Source: an uncultured Pelagibacteraceae bacterium (GTDB taxonomy: Bacteria; Pseudomonadota; Alphaproteobacteria; Pelagibacterales; Pelagibacteraceae). Taken from it: 35,208 bases of DNA. Below are positions 1 through 8,240 of this stretch, in pieces. Position 1 is the stretch's first letter; every line of letters begins with the position of its first letter. Below the pieces are notes generated by a model that searched no databases, was not told the origin of the DNA, and was given only the letters and a program-made list of their open reading frames with translations. The stretch is taken from the NCBI GenBank assembly GCA_902525935.1, contig CABZJA010000011.1, forward strand, positions 1 to 35,208, read 5' to 3'. Both the position numbers and the translations under genes were made by a program.

Positions 1-222
1 GATCTTATGATTGATAAATTTAAGATTAATCCAAAAGAAACTCTTTATATCGAGGATATAGCTAAAAATTTATCAATAGGTAAAGAGCGAGGAACAATTA
101 CAGCATGGCTTATCAATAATGAATACTGGGGTAAAAAAGAGTCTGATAAAGATTACATCGACTATAAAATCGAAAATCTCTCTTTATTTTTAAAAGAAAT
201 AAGGTTATTAAAAAGTTCTTAA
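1..222 (+). CDS. HAD-family hydrolase, pyrimidine 5'-nucleotidase-like (3' end only)
   Basis: The frame is open to the left edge, so this is the last 73 residues of a gene that begins outside the window; the Met at position 7 is probably internal. The segment [11 protein letters not shown] followed by a Gly-containing turn matches the last conserved HAD motif (acidic pair that helps hold Mg2+, then N-L-x-x-G). The tail ending in [14 protein letters not shown] fits the C-terminus of the small pyrimidine 5'-nucleotidase/phosphatase group, which in alphaproteobacteria often lies next to dapD (family knowledge). The nucleophile Asp and cap domain lie outside, so substrate cannot be judged. The stop is 4 nt before dapD, suggesting co-transcription. 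Confidence 0.6.
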   Translation, partial: DLMIDKFKINPKETLYIEDIAKNLSIGKERGTITAWLINNEYWGKKESDKDYIDYKIENLSLFLKEIRLLKSS

Positions 223-226
223 ATTT

Positions 227-1054
227 ATGAGTATAGAAAATATAATCAATGATGCCTGGGAAAATAGGGACCAAGTAAGTCCTAACTCAGATGAGAGTTT
301 AAAAAATACTGTTAATCAAATTATTGATGACTTAGATAGTGGCAAAGTCAGAGTAGCGGAAAAGATTAATGGTGAGTGGGTAACACATCAACATATAAAA
401 AAAGCAATTATGTTAAGTTTTAGAATATACCCAATGGAGAATTTAAATGGTCCTTACAGTAGTTGGTATGACAAAGCGCATCTTTTAAAAGGTAAAACGG
501 CAGGTTGGTCTAAAGAAGACCATGAAAAAGCTGGTTTCAGAATGGTTCCTAATTCTCCAGTTAGAAAAGGATCTTTTGTAGGCAAAAATGCTGTTTTAAT
601 GCCATGCTATGTGAATATAGGCGCATACATTGATGAGGGAACAATGATAGATACTTTTGCAAGAGCTGGGAGCTGTTCTCAAATCGGAAAAAATTGTCAT
701 ATCTCTGCAGGTAGCGGAGTTGGAGGAGTTTTAGAGCCTGCACAAGCATTACCAACAATCATTGAGGATAATGTTTTTTTAGGAGCAATGTCTGAGGTTG
801 TAGAGGGAGTGATAGTTGGCGAAGGTTCTGTTTTAAGTATGGGGATGTATATTGGACAATCAACAAAAATTGTTAACAGGAAAACAGGTGAAATAAGCTA
901 CGGTAAAATTCCACCATATTCTGTTGTTGTTCCAGGTTCTCTACCAGATAAAAATAATTCAAGCGCTCCATCATTATATTGCGCGGTAATAATCAAACAA
1001 GTAGACGAAAAAACAAGATCAAAGACTTCAATAAATGATCTTTTAAGAGAATAG
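227..1054 (+). CDS. dapD: 2,3,4,5-tetrahydropyridine-2,6-dicarboxylate N-succinyltransferase
   Basis: DapD transfers succinyl from succinyl-CoA to tetrahydrodipicolinate, the step that commits the succinylase branch of diaminopimelate/lysine synthesis; it is a cytosolic trimer. The 275-residue length is normal. The N-terminal third is a helical substrate domain. From about residue 110 to 230 there are hexapeptide repeats of a left-handed beta helix ([20 protein letters not shown], then [19 protein letters not shown]), and the C-terminal strand contains the family signature VVVPGSLP. The ATG is 4 nt after the preceding stop, with no clear Shine-Dalgarno sequence. It is followed after 4 nt by dapE, the enzyme that later removes the same succinyl group, so the two form a functional pair. 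Confidence 0.96.
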   Translation: MSIENIINDAWENRDQVSPNSDESLKNTVNQIIDDLDSGKVRVAEKINGEWVTHQHIKKAIMLSFRIYPMENLNGPYSSWYDKAHLLKGKTAGWSKEDHEKAGFRMVPNSPVRKGSFVGKNAVLMPCYVNIGAYIDEGTMIDTFARAGSCSQIGKNCHISAGSGVGGVLEPAQALPTIIEDNVFLGAMSEVVEGVIVGEGSVLSMGMYIGQSTKIVNRKTGEISYGKIPPYSVVVPGSLPDKNNSSAPSLYCAVIIKQVDEKTRSKTSINDLLRE

Positions 1055-1058
1055 ATTA

Positions 1059-2201
1059 ATGAAAACTTATAATGAACTGACGTTAGCTCAAGAGCTAATA
1101 AAATTTCAAACAATTAAAACAGAAGATAAAGGTATTATGAATTTCCTTTCAAGGAAACTTTCATCAATAGGTTTTAAATGTCATATAATAAAATCAAAAG
1201 GCGCAGGCGCTAAACCTGCATTAAATTTATATGCAAAATTTGGTAAATCAAAACCTAACATTAATTATTTGGGTCACACAGATGTTGTTGCTAACCTCAA
1301 TAATTGGGAGTTTCCGCCATTTAAAGCAGTAGTAAAAAAAGGATATTTATATGGAAGAGGATCCCAGGATATGAAGGGTAGTGTAGCATGTTGGATAAGT
1401 GCTGTAAGTAACTTTATTAAAAATAAAAAATTTAAAGGTTCTATATCAATAATAATTACGGCTGATGAAGAAACTACAGGTTATGGTTGTCCAGCCGTTA
1501 TGAAATATTTAAAGAAAAAAAAAGAAAAAATTGATTTTTCGGTAGTAGGCGAACCGTCATCAAATAAATCAGTTGGAGATGAAATAAGGATTGGAAGAAG
1601 AGGTTCTATGAATGCAACAATAACAGTGTATGGAAAAAGTGGACACTCTGCATTTTATGGGACTTATATAAATCCATGTACTGCTCTTGCTAAAATAATA
1701 TCTAAACTTAAAAGTGTTCCACTAGACAAAGGAACAGAATATATGCCTCCGTCTAATTTGGAATTTACAAAAATGAATGTGGATAATATATCTGAAAATG
1801 TAGTCCCACAATCTGCAAGTGCTAAATTTAATGTTAGATTTAATTCAACTTATAAATCATCATCACTGAAAAAAAAACTTAATAAAATCATCAATGCAGT
1901 TGCAAAAAAGGGAAATTGTAAAACTAAAATAGATTATAAAGTAAGTGGAGAAGCATTTTATACAGAACCAAATAAAGAAATTTATATGGTAAAAAAAGTT
2001 GTAAAAAAAGTTACAGGAAATAATGCAAAATTAAATTGTAGAGGTGGTACAAGTGACAGCAGATTTTTAGGTTCAATACCACGTCTTGAGTTGGGGTTGA
2101 GGAATAATACTATTCATATGGTTAACGAGAGAACATCGATCTCAGATTTAAAAAAGTTAACTAAAATTTATAAGAACATCTTACACAATTACTTTACTTG
2201 A
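1059..2201 (+). CDS. dapE: Succinyl-diaminopimelate desuccinylase
   Basis: This M20-family di-zinc hydrolase cleaves N-succinyl-LL-diaminopimelate to LL-DAP and succinate. Visible metal and catalytic residues are H73 and D75 in YLGHTDVV, D104 in GRGSQDMKGS, E137/E138 in ITADEETTGYG, E165 in VVGEPSS and H353 in NNTIHMVNE. The dimerisation (lid) domain lies in the middle, starting near RIGRRGSMNATITVYGKSGH. The 380-residue length is normal. The protein is very lysine-rich, with runs such as KKKKEK, as expected for an AT-rich genome. Its TGA stop overlaps the TTG start of the next gene (TTGA), implying translational coupling. Confidence 0.96.
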   Translation: MKTYNELTLAQELIKFQTIKTEDKGIMNFLSRKLSSIGFKCHIIKSKGAGAKPALNLYAKFGKSKPNINYLGHTDVVANLNNWEFPPFKAVVKKGYLYGRGSQDMKGSVACWISAVSNFIKNKKFKGSISIIITADEETTGYGCPAVMKYLKKKKEKIDFSVVGEPSSNKSVGDEIRIGRRGSMNATITVYGKSGHSAFYGTYINPCTALAKIISKLKSVPLDKGTEYMPPSNLEFTKMNVDNISENVVPQSASAKFNVRFNSTYKSSSLKKKLNKIINAVAKKGNCKTKIDYKVSGEAFYTEPNKEIYMVKKVVKKVTGNNAKLNCRGGTSDSRFLGSIPRLELGLRNNTIHMVNERTSISDLKKLTKIYKNILHNYFT

Positions 2202-3127
2202 AAACTGCAATTATAACATCTGAATCTTCAGAGAAGCATATAACAGGCGACGGTCATCCAGAGCAACCGAAGAGAGTAGTTTCAATAATCGATACTTTAA
2301 AAAAAAATAAAGAACTGCTTTGGGATAAGCCAGATGTTGTTCCTAATGATATTCTTAATATGACACATTCTGAAGATTATATTAATAATTTAAAAGACTC
2401 ATTTCCTAAAAGTGGCTTAAATTTTTTAGATGGTGATACAGTTGTATCGCCTGGAAGTAAGGATGCAGTATTTCAAGCTGCAGGATCAGCTATAAGTGCA
2501 ATAGATGGAATTGAGAATAAAAAATATAAAAATGCATTTTGTGTTGTACGACCACCAGGACACCATGCTGAAAAAAATAAATCAATGGGCTTTTGCTGTA
2601 TTTCTAATGCAGGTATTGCAGTTAATTATTTAATAAAAAAATATAAGTATAAAAGAATTGCATGTGTAGATTTTGATGTTCATTGGGGAAATGGGAATTA
2701 TGATGTAATGTATGACAACAAAAATTCACTTTATATATCAACACATCAATATCCATTTTATCCAGGTGGTGGCTCAGAAAAAGATAAGGGAATGTATAAT
2801 AATTCTCTTAATATACCTCTTCCTGCAGGCACTAATTCTGAAGAGTATTTTAATGCTTATGATAGAGTTTTAGATAGGTTAATTGAATATAAGCCTGATT
2901 ACTTAATCTTTTCTGCTGGTTTTGATGCCCACAAAAACGATCCATTAGCTCAAATTGAACTTTCGTCTAAAGATTTTTATGAAATTACAAGAAGAACTCT
3001 GAAGGCCACTAATAAATTTACTAACGGCAAAGTAGTATCTTTATTAGAAGGTGGATACGACCTGAAAGCACTTGCTGAAAGCGCTAATTATCATGTAAAT
3101 GCATTAATCGAGTCGGAAAATAAATAA
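2198..3127 (+). CDS. Histone deacetylase superfamily amidohydrolase
   Basis: A zinc-dependent hydrolase of the arginase/deacetylase fold; bacterial members remove acetyl groups from polyamines, acetoin-related substrates or protein lysines. The active site appears complete: H122-H123 in RPPGHHAE, zinc ligands D160 and H162 in DFDVHWGNG, D243 in SAGFDAHKNDPL, and the transition-state Tyr Y287 in EGGYDL. The usual second His of HHG(N/D)G is Trp here (W163); that position is not a zinc ligand. The 309-residue length is typical of the single-domain bacterial form. The start is TTG, overlapping the dapE stop; no nearby ATG gives a full N-terminus (MKTAIITSESSEKHITGDGHP). A SET-domain gene follows after 2 nt. 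The substrate is unknown; protein deacetylation is an inference from that neighbour. Confidence 0.9.
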   Translation: MKTAIITSESSEKHITGDGHPEQPKRVVSIIDTLKKNKELLWDKPDVVPNDILNMTHSEDYINNLKDSFPKSGLNFLDGDTVVSPGSKDAVFQAAGSAISAIDGIENKKYKNAFCVVRPPGHHAEKNKSMGFCCISNAGIAVNYLIKKYKYKRIACVDFDVHWGNGNYDVMYDNKNSLYISTHQYPFYPGGGSEKDKGMYNNSLNIPLPAGTNSEEYFNAYDRVLDRLIEYKPDYLIFSAGFDAHKNDPLAQIELSSKDFYEITRRTLKATNKFTNGKVVSLLEGGYDLKALAESANYHVNALIESENK

Positions 3128-3129
3128 TC

Positions 3130-3591
3130 ATGAAACTATATAAACAAAAATCATCAAATATTGATAACAGGGGACTGTTTGCATCTAAAAATATAAAAAA
3201 AGGAACTAAGATTATTTACTACATAGGTAAAATAATTACAAAAAAACAAACCGAAAATAATCCAAAATTTGATAATGAAAAAGCGATTTATCTTTTTAAC
3301 TTAAATAATAGGTATGATTTAGACGGTGATTTTGCTTACAATACTGCAAGACTTATCAATCACTCTTGTAATCCAAACTGCGAAGTTGAAGGCAAAGGTT
3401 TAAAATTATGGATTAGTTCTATTAAAGATATAAATAAAAATGAGGAACTAACTTATGATTATGGGTTTAGTTTTGATGAAAACTATAAGGATTTTCCTTG
3501 TAAGTGTGGCTCCGAAAATTGTTGTGGTTATATAGTTAGAGAAGGATCAAGATGGAGAATAAAAAAGAAAAAAAAGAAATCTAATAAATAA
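3130..3591 (+). CDS. SET-domain protein-lysine methyltransferase with post-SET zinc motif
   Basis: A 153-residue stand-alone SET domain, predicted to transfer methyl from SAM to protein lysine. All core motifs are present: NRGLFASKNIKKG (residues 13-25, SAM-binding Gly-rich entry), RLINHSCNPNC (74-84, pseudoknot), and ELTYDYGF with the catalytic Tyr (106-113). A post-SET zinc site follows: C124, C126 and C131 (CxCx4C), expected to share zinc with C80 of the NHSC motif. The C-terminus is a strongly basic tail with six consecutive lysines. No pre-SET or targeting domain is present. The 3' end overlaps convergent truA by 11 nt. Bacterial SET proteins are sporadic; their targets (ribosomal proteins, nucleoid proteins, effectors) vary, and this target cannot be read from sequence. 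Confidence 0.9.
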   Translation: MKLYKQKSSNIDNRGLFASKNIKKGTKIIYYIGKIITKKQTENNPKFDNEKAIYLFNLNNRYDLDGDFAYNTARLINHSCNPNCEVEGKGLKLWISSIKDINKNEELTYDYGFSFDENYKDFPCKCGSENCCGYIVREGSRWRIKKKKKKSNK

Positions 3592-4321
3592 TTTTCTCAA
3601 GATATAAACCATGAGCAGGAGCGATAGGAGCACAATTTTTTCTAGATTTTGATTTAAATATACTGGTAAATTTTTTTAAGTTCCATTTATTTTCACCAAG
3701 GTATTTGAGTGAACCAACCATGGATCTAACTTGACTCTTAAGAAATGATTTTGATATAAATTGAATTTTTATAACATTTTTTTTTTTGGTTATTTTTACC
3801 TTTTTCATGGTTCTTACCGGACTTTTTGCAGCACAATTAGATGCTCTAAACGTTGAAAAATCATGAGTCCCAATTAACTTTTTGGCTCCTTTTTTCATCA
3901 AATCGACATTAATTTTTTTTTTGACATGCCACTCTCTATTAAAATTTATAACAGAAGGAGAAACATTATTTCTTATTAAGTAGATATACCGTCTTTCTTT
4001 CGCAGAAAATCTTGAATGAAAAAATTTATTTTTTCTTTTTATTTTCAATATTGATATTTTTTTTTTATTTAAAAAAAAGTTTAGTGAATTTATTAATTTA
4101 TCTTTTTGAATAATTTTGTTTGTAGTATCAAAGTGTGCTGATTGCTCTTTAGCATGCACTCCTGTGTCTGTTCTTCCAGACCCGTAAATTTTTATTTTTT
4201 CTTTTAATAGTTTAGATAACACAGTCTCGATATTTTCCTGGATTGACTTACCTTTCTTTTGAATTTGCCAACCATTGTATAAAGTGCCTTCATATTCTAT
4301 TAGAATCTGATATCTATTCAC
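3581..4321 (-). CDS. truA: tRNA pseudouridine synthase A
   Basis: TruA converts U38-U40 in tRNA anticodon stems to pseudouridine. The catalytic aspartate is D52 in GSGRTDTGVHA, and the family's GTHDFSTFRAS and VRSMVGSL segments follow; 246 residues is normal. The start overlaps the end of fmt by 8 nt, making it the last gene of a def-fmt-truA unit that is common in alphaproteobacteria. The frame is maintained through an 11-nt T run on the + strand near 3777-3787 (Lys-Lys-Lys-Asn in the protein). Its stop lies inside the 3' end of the SET gene on the other strand. Confidence 0.95.
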   Translation of the reverse strand: MNRYQILIEYEGTLYNGWQIQKKGKSIQENIETVLSKLLKEKIKIYGSGRTDTGVHAKEQSAHFDTTNKIIQKDKLINSLNFFLNKKKISILKIKRKNKFFHSRFSAKERRYIYLIRNNVSPSVINFNREWHVKKKINVDLMKKGAKKLIGTHDFSTFRASNCAAKSPVRTMKKVKITKKKNVIKIQFISKSFLKSQVRSMVGSLKYLGENKWNLKKFTSIFKSKSRKNCAPIAPAHGLYLEKIIY

Positions 4322-5228
4322 TTTTAATTATTGTTCCTTTTCTAACCTTATTTCCTAATAAAAACTCGTTAATTAATTGAGGGTTCTTGCCCTCTTTTTG
4401 TATCTCAATAATATTTATTGAATTTTCACCACATGCTATTGTCATATTTTCGTCGATTACTTCACCAATTGTTGCTGACTGGTTGTTTATTTTGGCTTTC
4501 AATATTTTATATCTTTTGTTGTTAAGCTCAAACCATGCACCAGGTTTAGGATATAATCCGTTTACTTGAGCAATTATTTTACAAGCACTATTATTCCAGT
4601 CTATCTTTCCCTCTACTTTTTGAATTTTCTTTGCATATGTAGCTTTTGCATGATCTTGCTCTTTAAATAATGCCTCTCCTTCTAAAATTTTTTGCATATT
4701 TTCTAAAATTTTTTCTTTGCTCAAATAAGATAATTTTTCAGACAAAGTTTCTGCATTGTCATGGTCAAGAATATCTATTGAATATTTATTACATAATGGT
4801 CCAGAATCTAATTTTTCATCAATTTTCATAAATGATATACCAGTTTTTTTTTCAATGTTTAAAATCGATCTTTGGATTGGTGCCGCCCCTCTCCATTTTG
4901 GTAATAATGAAGCATGAATATTCAAAAAACCTTTTTTACTCAAATCAAGAATTTTTTTTGAAATTAACTGTCCGTATGCAACAACAATTACAAGATCTAA
5001 ATTTAATTCTTTAAGATATTCATATTCTTCATCAATTTTTTTTGGGGTTTTAATTTCTAAATTAAGTTCCTCTGCACATGTATGAATTTGTGATTTTGTA
5101 AACTTTTGACCTCTATTTGATTTACTTGGGGGCTGGGTAAAAACACATTTAATTTTATATTTTTGATTAATTTTTTTTAGAATAGGCACAGCAAACTGCG
5201 GTGTACCCATGAATACAATATTAGACAT
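4314..5228 (-). CDS. fmt: Methionyl-tRNA formyltransferase
   Basis: Fmt formylates Met-tRNAi using 10-formyl-tetrahydrofolate, marking it for initiation. The N-terminal Rossmann-type catalytic domain starts at IVFMGTPQFAVPIL. The signature HASLLPKWRGAAPI at 105-118 is intact, with catalytic N103, H105 and D141 (in KIDEKLDSGP). The C-terminal tRNA-binding OB-like domain follows (KIDWNNSACKII onward). The 304-residue length is standard. The start codon directly abuts the stop of def with no gap, so the formylation and deformylation enzymes are co-expressed. Confidence 0.96.
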   Translation of the reverse strand: MSNIVFMGTPQFAVPILKKINQKYKIKCVFTQPPSKSNRGQKFTKSQIHTCAEELNLEIKTPKKIDEEYEYLKELNLDLVIVVAYGQLISKKILDLSKKGFLNIHASLLPKWRGAAPIQRSILNIEKKTGISFMKIDEKLDSGPLCNKYSIDILDHDNAETLSEKLSYLSKEKILENMQKILEGEALFKEQDHAKATYAKKIQKVEGKIDWNNSACKIIAQVNGLYPKPGAWFELNNKRYKILKAKINNQSATIGEVIDENMTIACGENSINIIEIQKEGKNPQLINEFLLGNKVRKGTIIKSE

Positions 5229-5750
5229 TTAAACAACAACTCTATTAGAAGTTTTTTGTTTAGACAATTTTTTTATTAATAAATCTTTTTTGATTTTAGA
5301 TAAATAATCAATGATTAGTTTTCCATCTAAGTGATTTATTTCATGTTGTAAACATGTCGAGAGTAGTCCATCGCATTCCATTTCTTTCTTATCACCGTTT
5401 TCATCTATATACGATACTGTACAAATTTCTGGTCTCTCTATCTCAATAAAAGTGTTAGGTATTGATAAACAGCCTTCCTCATATGAAGACATTTTTTCAC
5501 TTAAAGTTTTTATTTGTGGATTAATAAAGCATAAAGGTTTTTTTTCATTTTCATTTTTTGAGACATCTAAAACAATTACTCTTTTAAGGATACCAACTTG
5601 AACAGCTGCTAAACCTATACCATTGTGATGGTACATAGTGTCAAATAAATCATTTATGAGTTTTTTTTCATTAACATCAACTTTATTTAATGGCTCAGAT
5701 ATTTTTCTAAGAATATCATCAGGTACTGTGATTAGTTCTTTTACTGACAT
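5229..5750 (-). CDS. def: Peptide deformylase
   Basis: Def removes the N-formyl group from nascent proteins. All three metalloprotease motifs are visible: motif 1 GIGLAAVQ (residues 44-51), motif 2 EGCLS with metal ligand C94, and motif 3 HEINH (136-140) with two His ligands and catalytic E137. At 173 residues it is a type I bacterial enzyme. It is first of the def-fmt-truA block, but the upstream gene on the same strand ends only 14 nt away, so the promoter for the block probably lies further upstream near 7620. Confidence 0.96.
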   Translation of the reverse strand: MSVKELITVPDDILRKISEPLNKVDVNEKKLINDLFDTMYHHNGIGLAAVQVGILKRVIVLDVSKNENEKKPLCFINPQIKTLSEKMSSYEEGCLSIPNTFIEIERPEICTVSYIDENGDKKEMECDGLLSTCLQHEINHLDGKLIIDYLSKIKKDLLIKKLSKQKTSNRVVV

Positions 5751-5764
5751 AGTTTATTTATTGT

Positions 5765-7504
5765 TTAGACTTTTAAAGGCAAGACTTCTATTAGAATTTC
5801 GTTCCTTAAATCTACATTTTTTAGCTCATTCATAGTTGAAACTAATAAATTCACAGTGTTTATATCTAGATCTTCAAGGTTACTTTCACCAACAATATCT
5901 ACTATTTTAATTAATAATAAGCCTAACTCCCCATTCGATAGCATTTGTTTTATATCAGAGGAAAATTGAAAGTTGTATTCATAAAGGTTTGAGTATTTTT
6001 TATCTATTTTTACACCATCTGATTTAAGCGATTCAATAAGAATTATATCTTTTGTAGAAAAAACATATTTTTTGTTTCTTTTAATTTTTTTCAAAATATC
6101 ATTTGTTTCCTTTTCAGCTTTAGGCAAACTAGTTTTATTTAAAAAGTAATTTAATAATTTTGACTGATGTATTTTTTTATTATTAAATTTTATCTTTCTC
6201 TCTTTTTTTAACTTATTGACGGTATGATTTTCATAAAAGGTAGTAAAATTTGAGGGAACATCATCTTTTTTTATTTTTTTTAAAATTACTTTGATTTCAT
6301 TATCAAACGCATTATCTAATTTTTTTTTTTGGAAAGATTTATATAATTCAGTAGCCATACTTAATCTTTGCTCAACATCAACAGATAAAAGTAATCTTTG
6401 ATATAATAAAGCTCTGCCCTCATAATCTGGAAGAAGTTTATAAGCATCTTTGGCATTTAATAGTTGCGTTATATTAAATTGAAATTTTTTATATGTATCT
6501 AACAGTTCTCTCTCATCAAACACATTTTCATGAGTTGCCCTTTCTAATAACCTTAAATCTTCTGGATTTTCAATATCAAAATAATTTGCATTTTTAAGAA
6601 TATTTGATGACGACAAATAACTCCAGATATATCTAGGTGAGTCCATTTTTGGCTCATAATTAAAATCATTATTTGTTTTATGAGATAAGTGAAAATATAA
6701 AATATTTTCGTCTGAAATTATTTCATCTTTGCTTGCGTAACCCATTAATATATTAAATTTATTTTCAAAAAAAATGTCAATCTCATCCAACTCTTTTGAT
6801 AAATCGAAAAGTAATTGAGCTTGTTCTTTTTTATCTTCTAGAATTAAACAATAAATTTTAAAATTATTTAAATACTTATCAGTAATAGCAGTACTAATAT
6901 TAAATATCTCACATGCTTTTTTTACTTCAGAGTTTGAAAGAAAATATTCTGAGTAAAATTTAATTAATTTATTTTTATTAGAAACTTCAGAATTATTGAT
7001 TAAAAATTCTTTAATTAATTCAAAATCTTTTTTATTTATTAAATGATTAAATTTAAACTCTAAAAATTCCTCTTCAGTAATATTATTTGTAGGAATATAT
7101 GAGTTTGTTAGTAAAGCTATGTCTAATATTTTTTTTGAAAATTCAGATAAGTTTCTATCTAAATTTTTATTTAATATACTTTTAATTAACTCACCATCAC
7201 TGTTCGACCACATGTCAATTTTTAGGCCATTCTGTGCAGGGTCATATAATCCTGCTAATTTTATAGTGGATGACTCAATTTCTTTATTTATCACTATCTC
7301 AGAACTAGATTGGACTGATAATGTTGTATTAGTATTTAGATTATTACTTGCATTTATATTTGAAGTAGAATTTTCTTTGTTAATTACGTCTTTTTTTTCA
7401 ATTTTCCAGATATCGATTGGTTCATTTGCAAAAGAACAATTAAAAAAAAATAAAATTAAGGTTATATTAAAAATTATTTTATTTGATTGTTTTAAAATTT
7501 TCAT
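5765..7504 (-). CDS. Unrecognised secreted/periplasmic helical protein, 579 aa
   Basis: I do not recognise a family. The N-terminus has a Sec-type signal peptide: basic residues, a hydrophobic stretch (NITLILFFF) and a likely cleavage after SFA near residue 26. C23 lies just before this site but lacks a proper lipobox. Residues about 30-75 are Asn/Ser/Thr-rich and low in complexity. The rest, from about residue 95, looks helical and rich in Leu/Lys/Glu with repeated short helix pairs, as in TPR-like solenoids (impression, not an alignment). No enzymatic motif is visible. The start overlaps a 46-residue membrane ORF upstream by 26 nt, and def follows 14 nt downstream. A + strand T11 run (6320-6330) encodes QKKKL without breaking the frame. 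A periplasmic scaffold or envelope role is only inference. Confidence 0.7.
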   Translation of the reverse strand: MKILKQSNKIIFNITLILFFFNCSFANEPIDIWKIEKKDVINKENSTSNINASNNLNTNTTLSVQSSSEIVINKEIESSTIKLAGLYDPAQNGLKIDMWSNSDGELIKSILNKNLDRNLSEFSKKILDIALLTNSYIPTNNITEEEFLEFKFNHLINKKDFELIKEFLINNSEVSNKNKLIKFYSEYFLSNSEVKKACEIFNISTAITDKYLNNFKIYCLILEDKKEQAQLLFDLSKELDEIDIFFENKFNILMGYASKDEIISDENILYFHLSHKTNNDFNYEPKMDSPRYIWSYLSSSNILKNANYFDIENPEDLRLLERATHENVFDERELLDTYKKFQFNITQLLNAKDAYKLLPDYEGRALLYQRLLLSVDVEQRLSMATELYKSFQKKKLDNAFDNEIKVILKKIKKDDVPSNFTTFYENHTVNKLKKERKIKFNNKKIHQSKLLNYFLNKTSLPKAEKETNDILKKIKRNKKYVFSTKDIILIESLKSDGVKIDKKYSNLYEYNFQFSSDIKQMLSNGELGLLLIKIVDIVGESNLEDLDINTVNLLVSTMNELKNVDLRNEILIEVLPLKV

Positions 7505-7619
7505 TGGGCAAAATCACTTCAATTTTTTTGTTGGGAGATGGGAAATCAATCTGACTTAAAACAACAATAGACAAAATTAATATAAAAAAAATAATTCCAG
7601 CTTTAATTGCAAATTTCAT
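7479..7619 (-). CDS. Small single-pass membrane protein, 46 aa
   Basis: An unlisted small reading frame starts with ATG at 7619 and ends with TAA at 7479-7481. The product is MKFAIKAGIIFFILILSIVV followed by LSQIDFPSPNKKIEVILPNE and a short tail NFKTIK. It has a short basic N-terminus, one transmembrane helix (about residues 8-22) and a polar tail likely outside the membrane. A GGA-containing stretch lies about 12 nt before the ATG, slightly far for a Shine-Dalgarno sequence. The 3' end overlaps the start of the 579-residue secreted protein by 26 nt in another frame, so translation may be coupled and the two products may interact. It is the first frame of the minus-strand block. No family recognised; support is frame integrity, sensible topology and position. 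Confidence 0.5.
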   Translation of the reverse strand: MKFAIKAGIIFFILILSIVVLSQIDFPSPNKKIEVILPNENFKTIK

Positions 7620-7635
7620 ATTATGTTATATTCCT

Positions 7636-7665
7636 TTGTAGTATAATGTTTTAAAAGCATATAAT
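7636..7665 (+). promoter_or_regulatory. Candidate sigma-70-type promoter for aroK-aroB
   Basis: A perfect TATAAT lies at 7660-7665, 18 nt after TTGTAG at 7636-7641, which matches the -35 consensus only in its TTG. Initiation would fall near 7672, giving a leader of about 44 nt before the aroK ATG at 7716. A second TATAAT at 7642-7647 has no recognisable -35. In such an AT-rich sequence a chance match is possible. Confidence 0.35.
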
Positions 7666-7715
7666 TTTGTAAAATCAAAATAAGACATATTTGTGTTTTT
7701 TCAACTTAGAAATAT

Positions 7716-8240
7716 ATGGAATCAAATAAAAATCTAGTTTTGGTAGGTATGATGGGCTCGGGAAAGACATTAATAGGAAAATTGATTTCTAAACAAACCA
7801 AACTTAAATTTATTGATATTGATAATAAAATTGAAGAAAAAGAAAAAATGAAAATTGCAGAGATTTTCAAAAGAAAGGGAGAAAAATTCTTCCGTGAATG
7901 TGAAGAAGAAGTAACATTATCATGTTTAAAAGGTGATAAACAAATTTTATCACTAGGTGGAGGTGCATATATTAATACTAATATTAGGAAAGAATGTAAG
8001 AAGAGTTCTTTTAGTTTTTGGTTGAATTGGAAAAAAGATATAATAATTAAAAGAATAAATGGTAGCAAAAAAAGACCTCTGGCTATGACATTAAGTGAAA
8101 CAGATCTAGAGAGACTGATAAATGAAAGAGCTAAAATATATAGTTTGGCAGACTTCACAATTAATTGTGATCAGCTAAATAAAAATGAAATAGCAAATAA
8201 AATTATAAAAAAATATGAAATCAAAAATAATAAAGGTTAA
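7716..8240 (+). CDS. aroK: Shikimate kinase
   Basis: AroK phosphorylates shikimate to shikimate 3-phosphate with ATP in the chorismate pathway. The P-loop is GMMGSGKT (residues 11-18), the shikimate-binding Asp lies in IDIDNKI (D34/D36), FRECEEE carries the conserved Arg, LGGGAY is the glycine-rich substrate loop, and KKRPLA holds the lid-domain Arg. The 174-residue length is typical. Its 3' end overlaps aroB by 26 nt, a longer overlap than the usual 4 nt, consistent with strong coupling. No Shine-Dalgarno sequence precedes the ATG. Confidence 0.95.
   Translation: MESNKNLVLVGMMGSGKTLIGKLISKQTKLKFIDIDNKIEEKEKMKIAEIFKRKGEKFFRECEEEVTLSCLKGDKQILSLGGGAYINTNIRKECKKSSFSFWLNWKKDIIIKRINGSKKRPLAMTLSETDLERLINERAKIYSLADFTINCDQLNKNEIANKIIKKYEIKNNKG

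Noticed and set aside
2679..2700. Inactivation of the deacetylase by Trp in the HHGNG motif
   Set aside because: The changed residue is the second His (W163); zinc ligands D160, H162 and D243 and the catalytic Tyr and His pair are intact.
7430..7440. Lipoprotein signal at C23 of the 579-residue secreted protein
   Set aside because: The residues before the Cys (FFN) do not fit a lipobox; a Sec signal cleaved after SFA is more likely.
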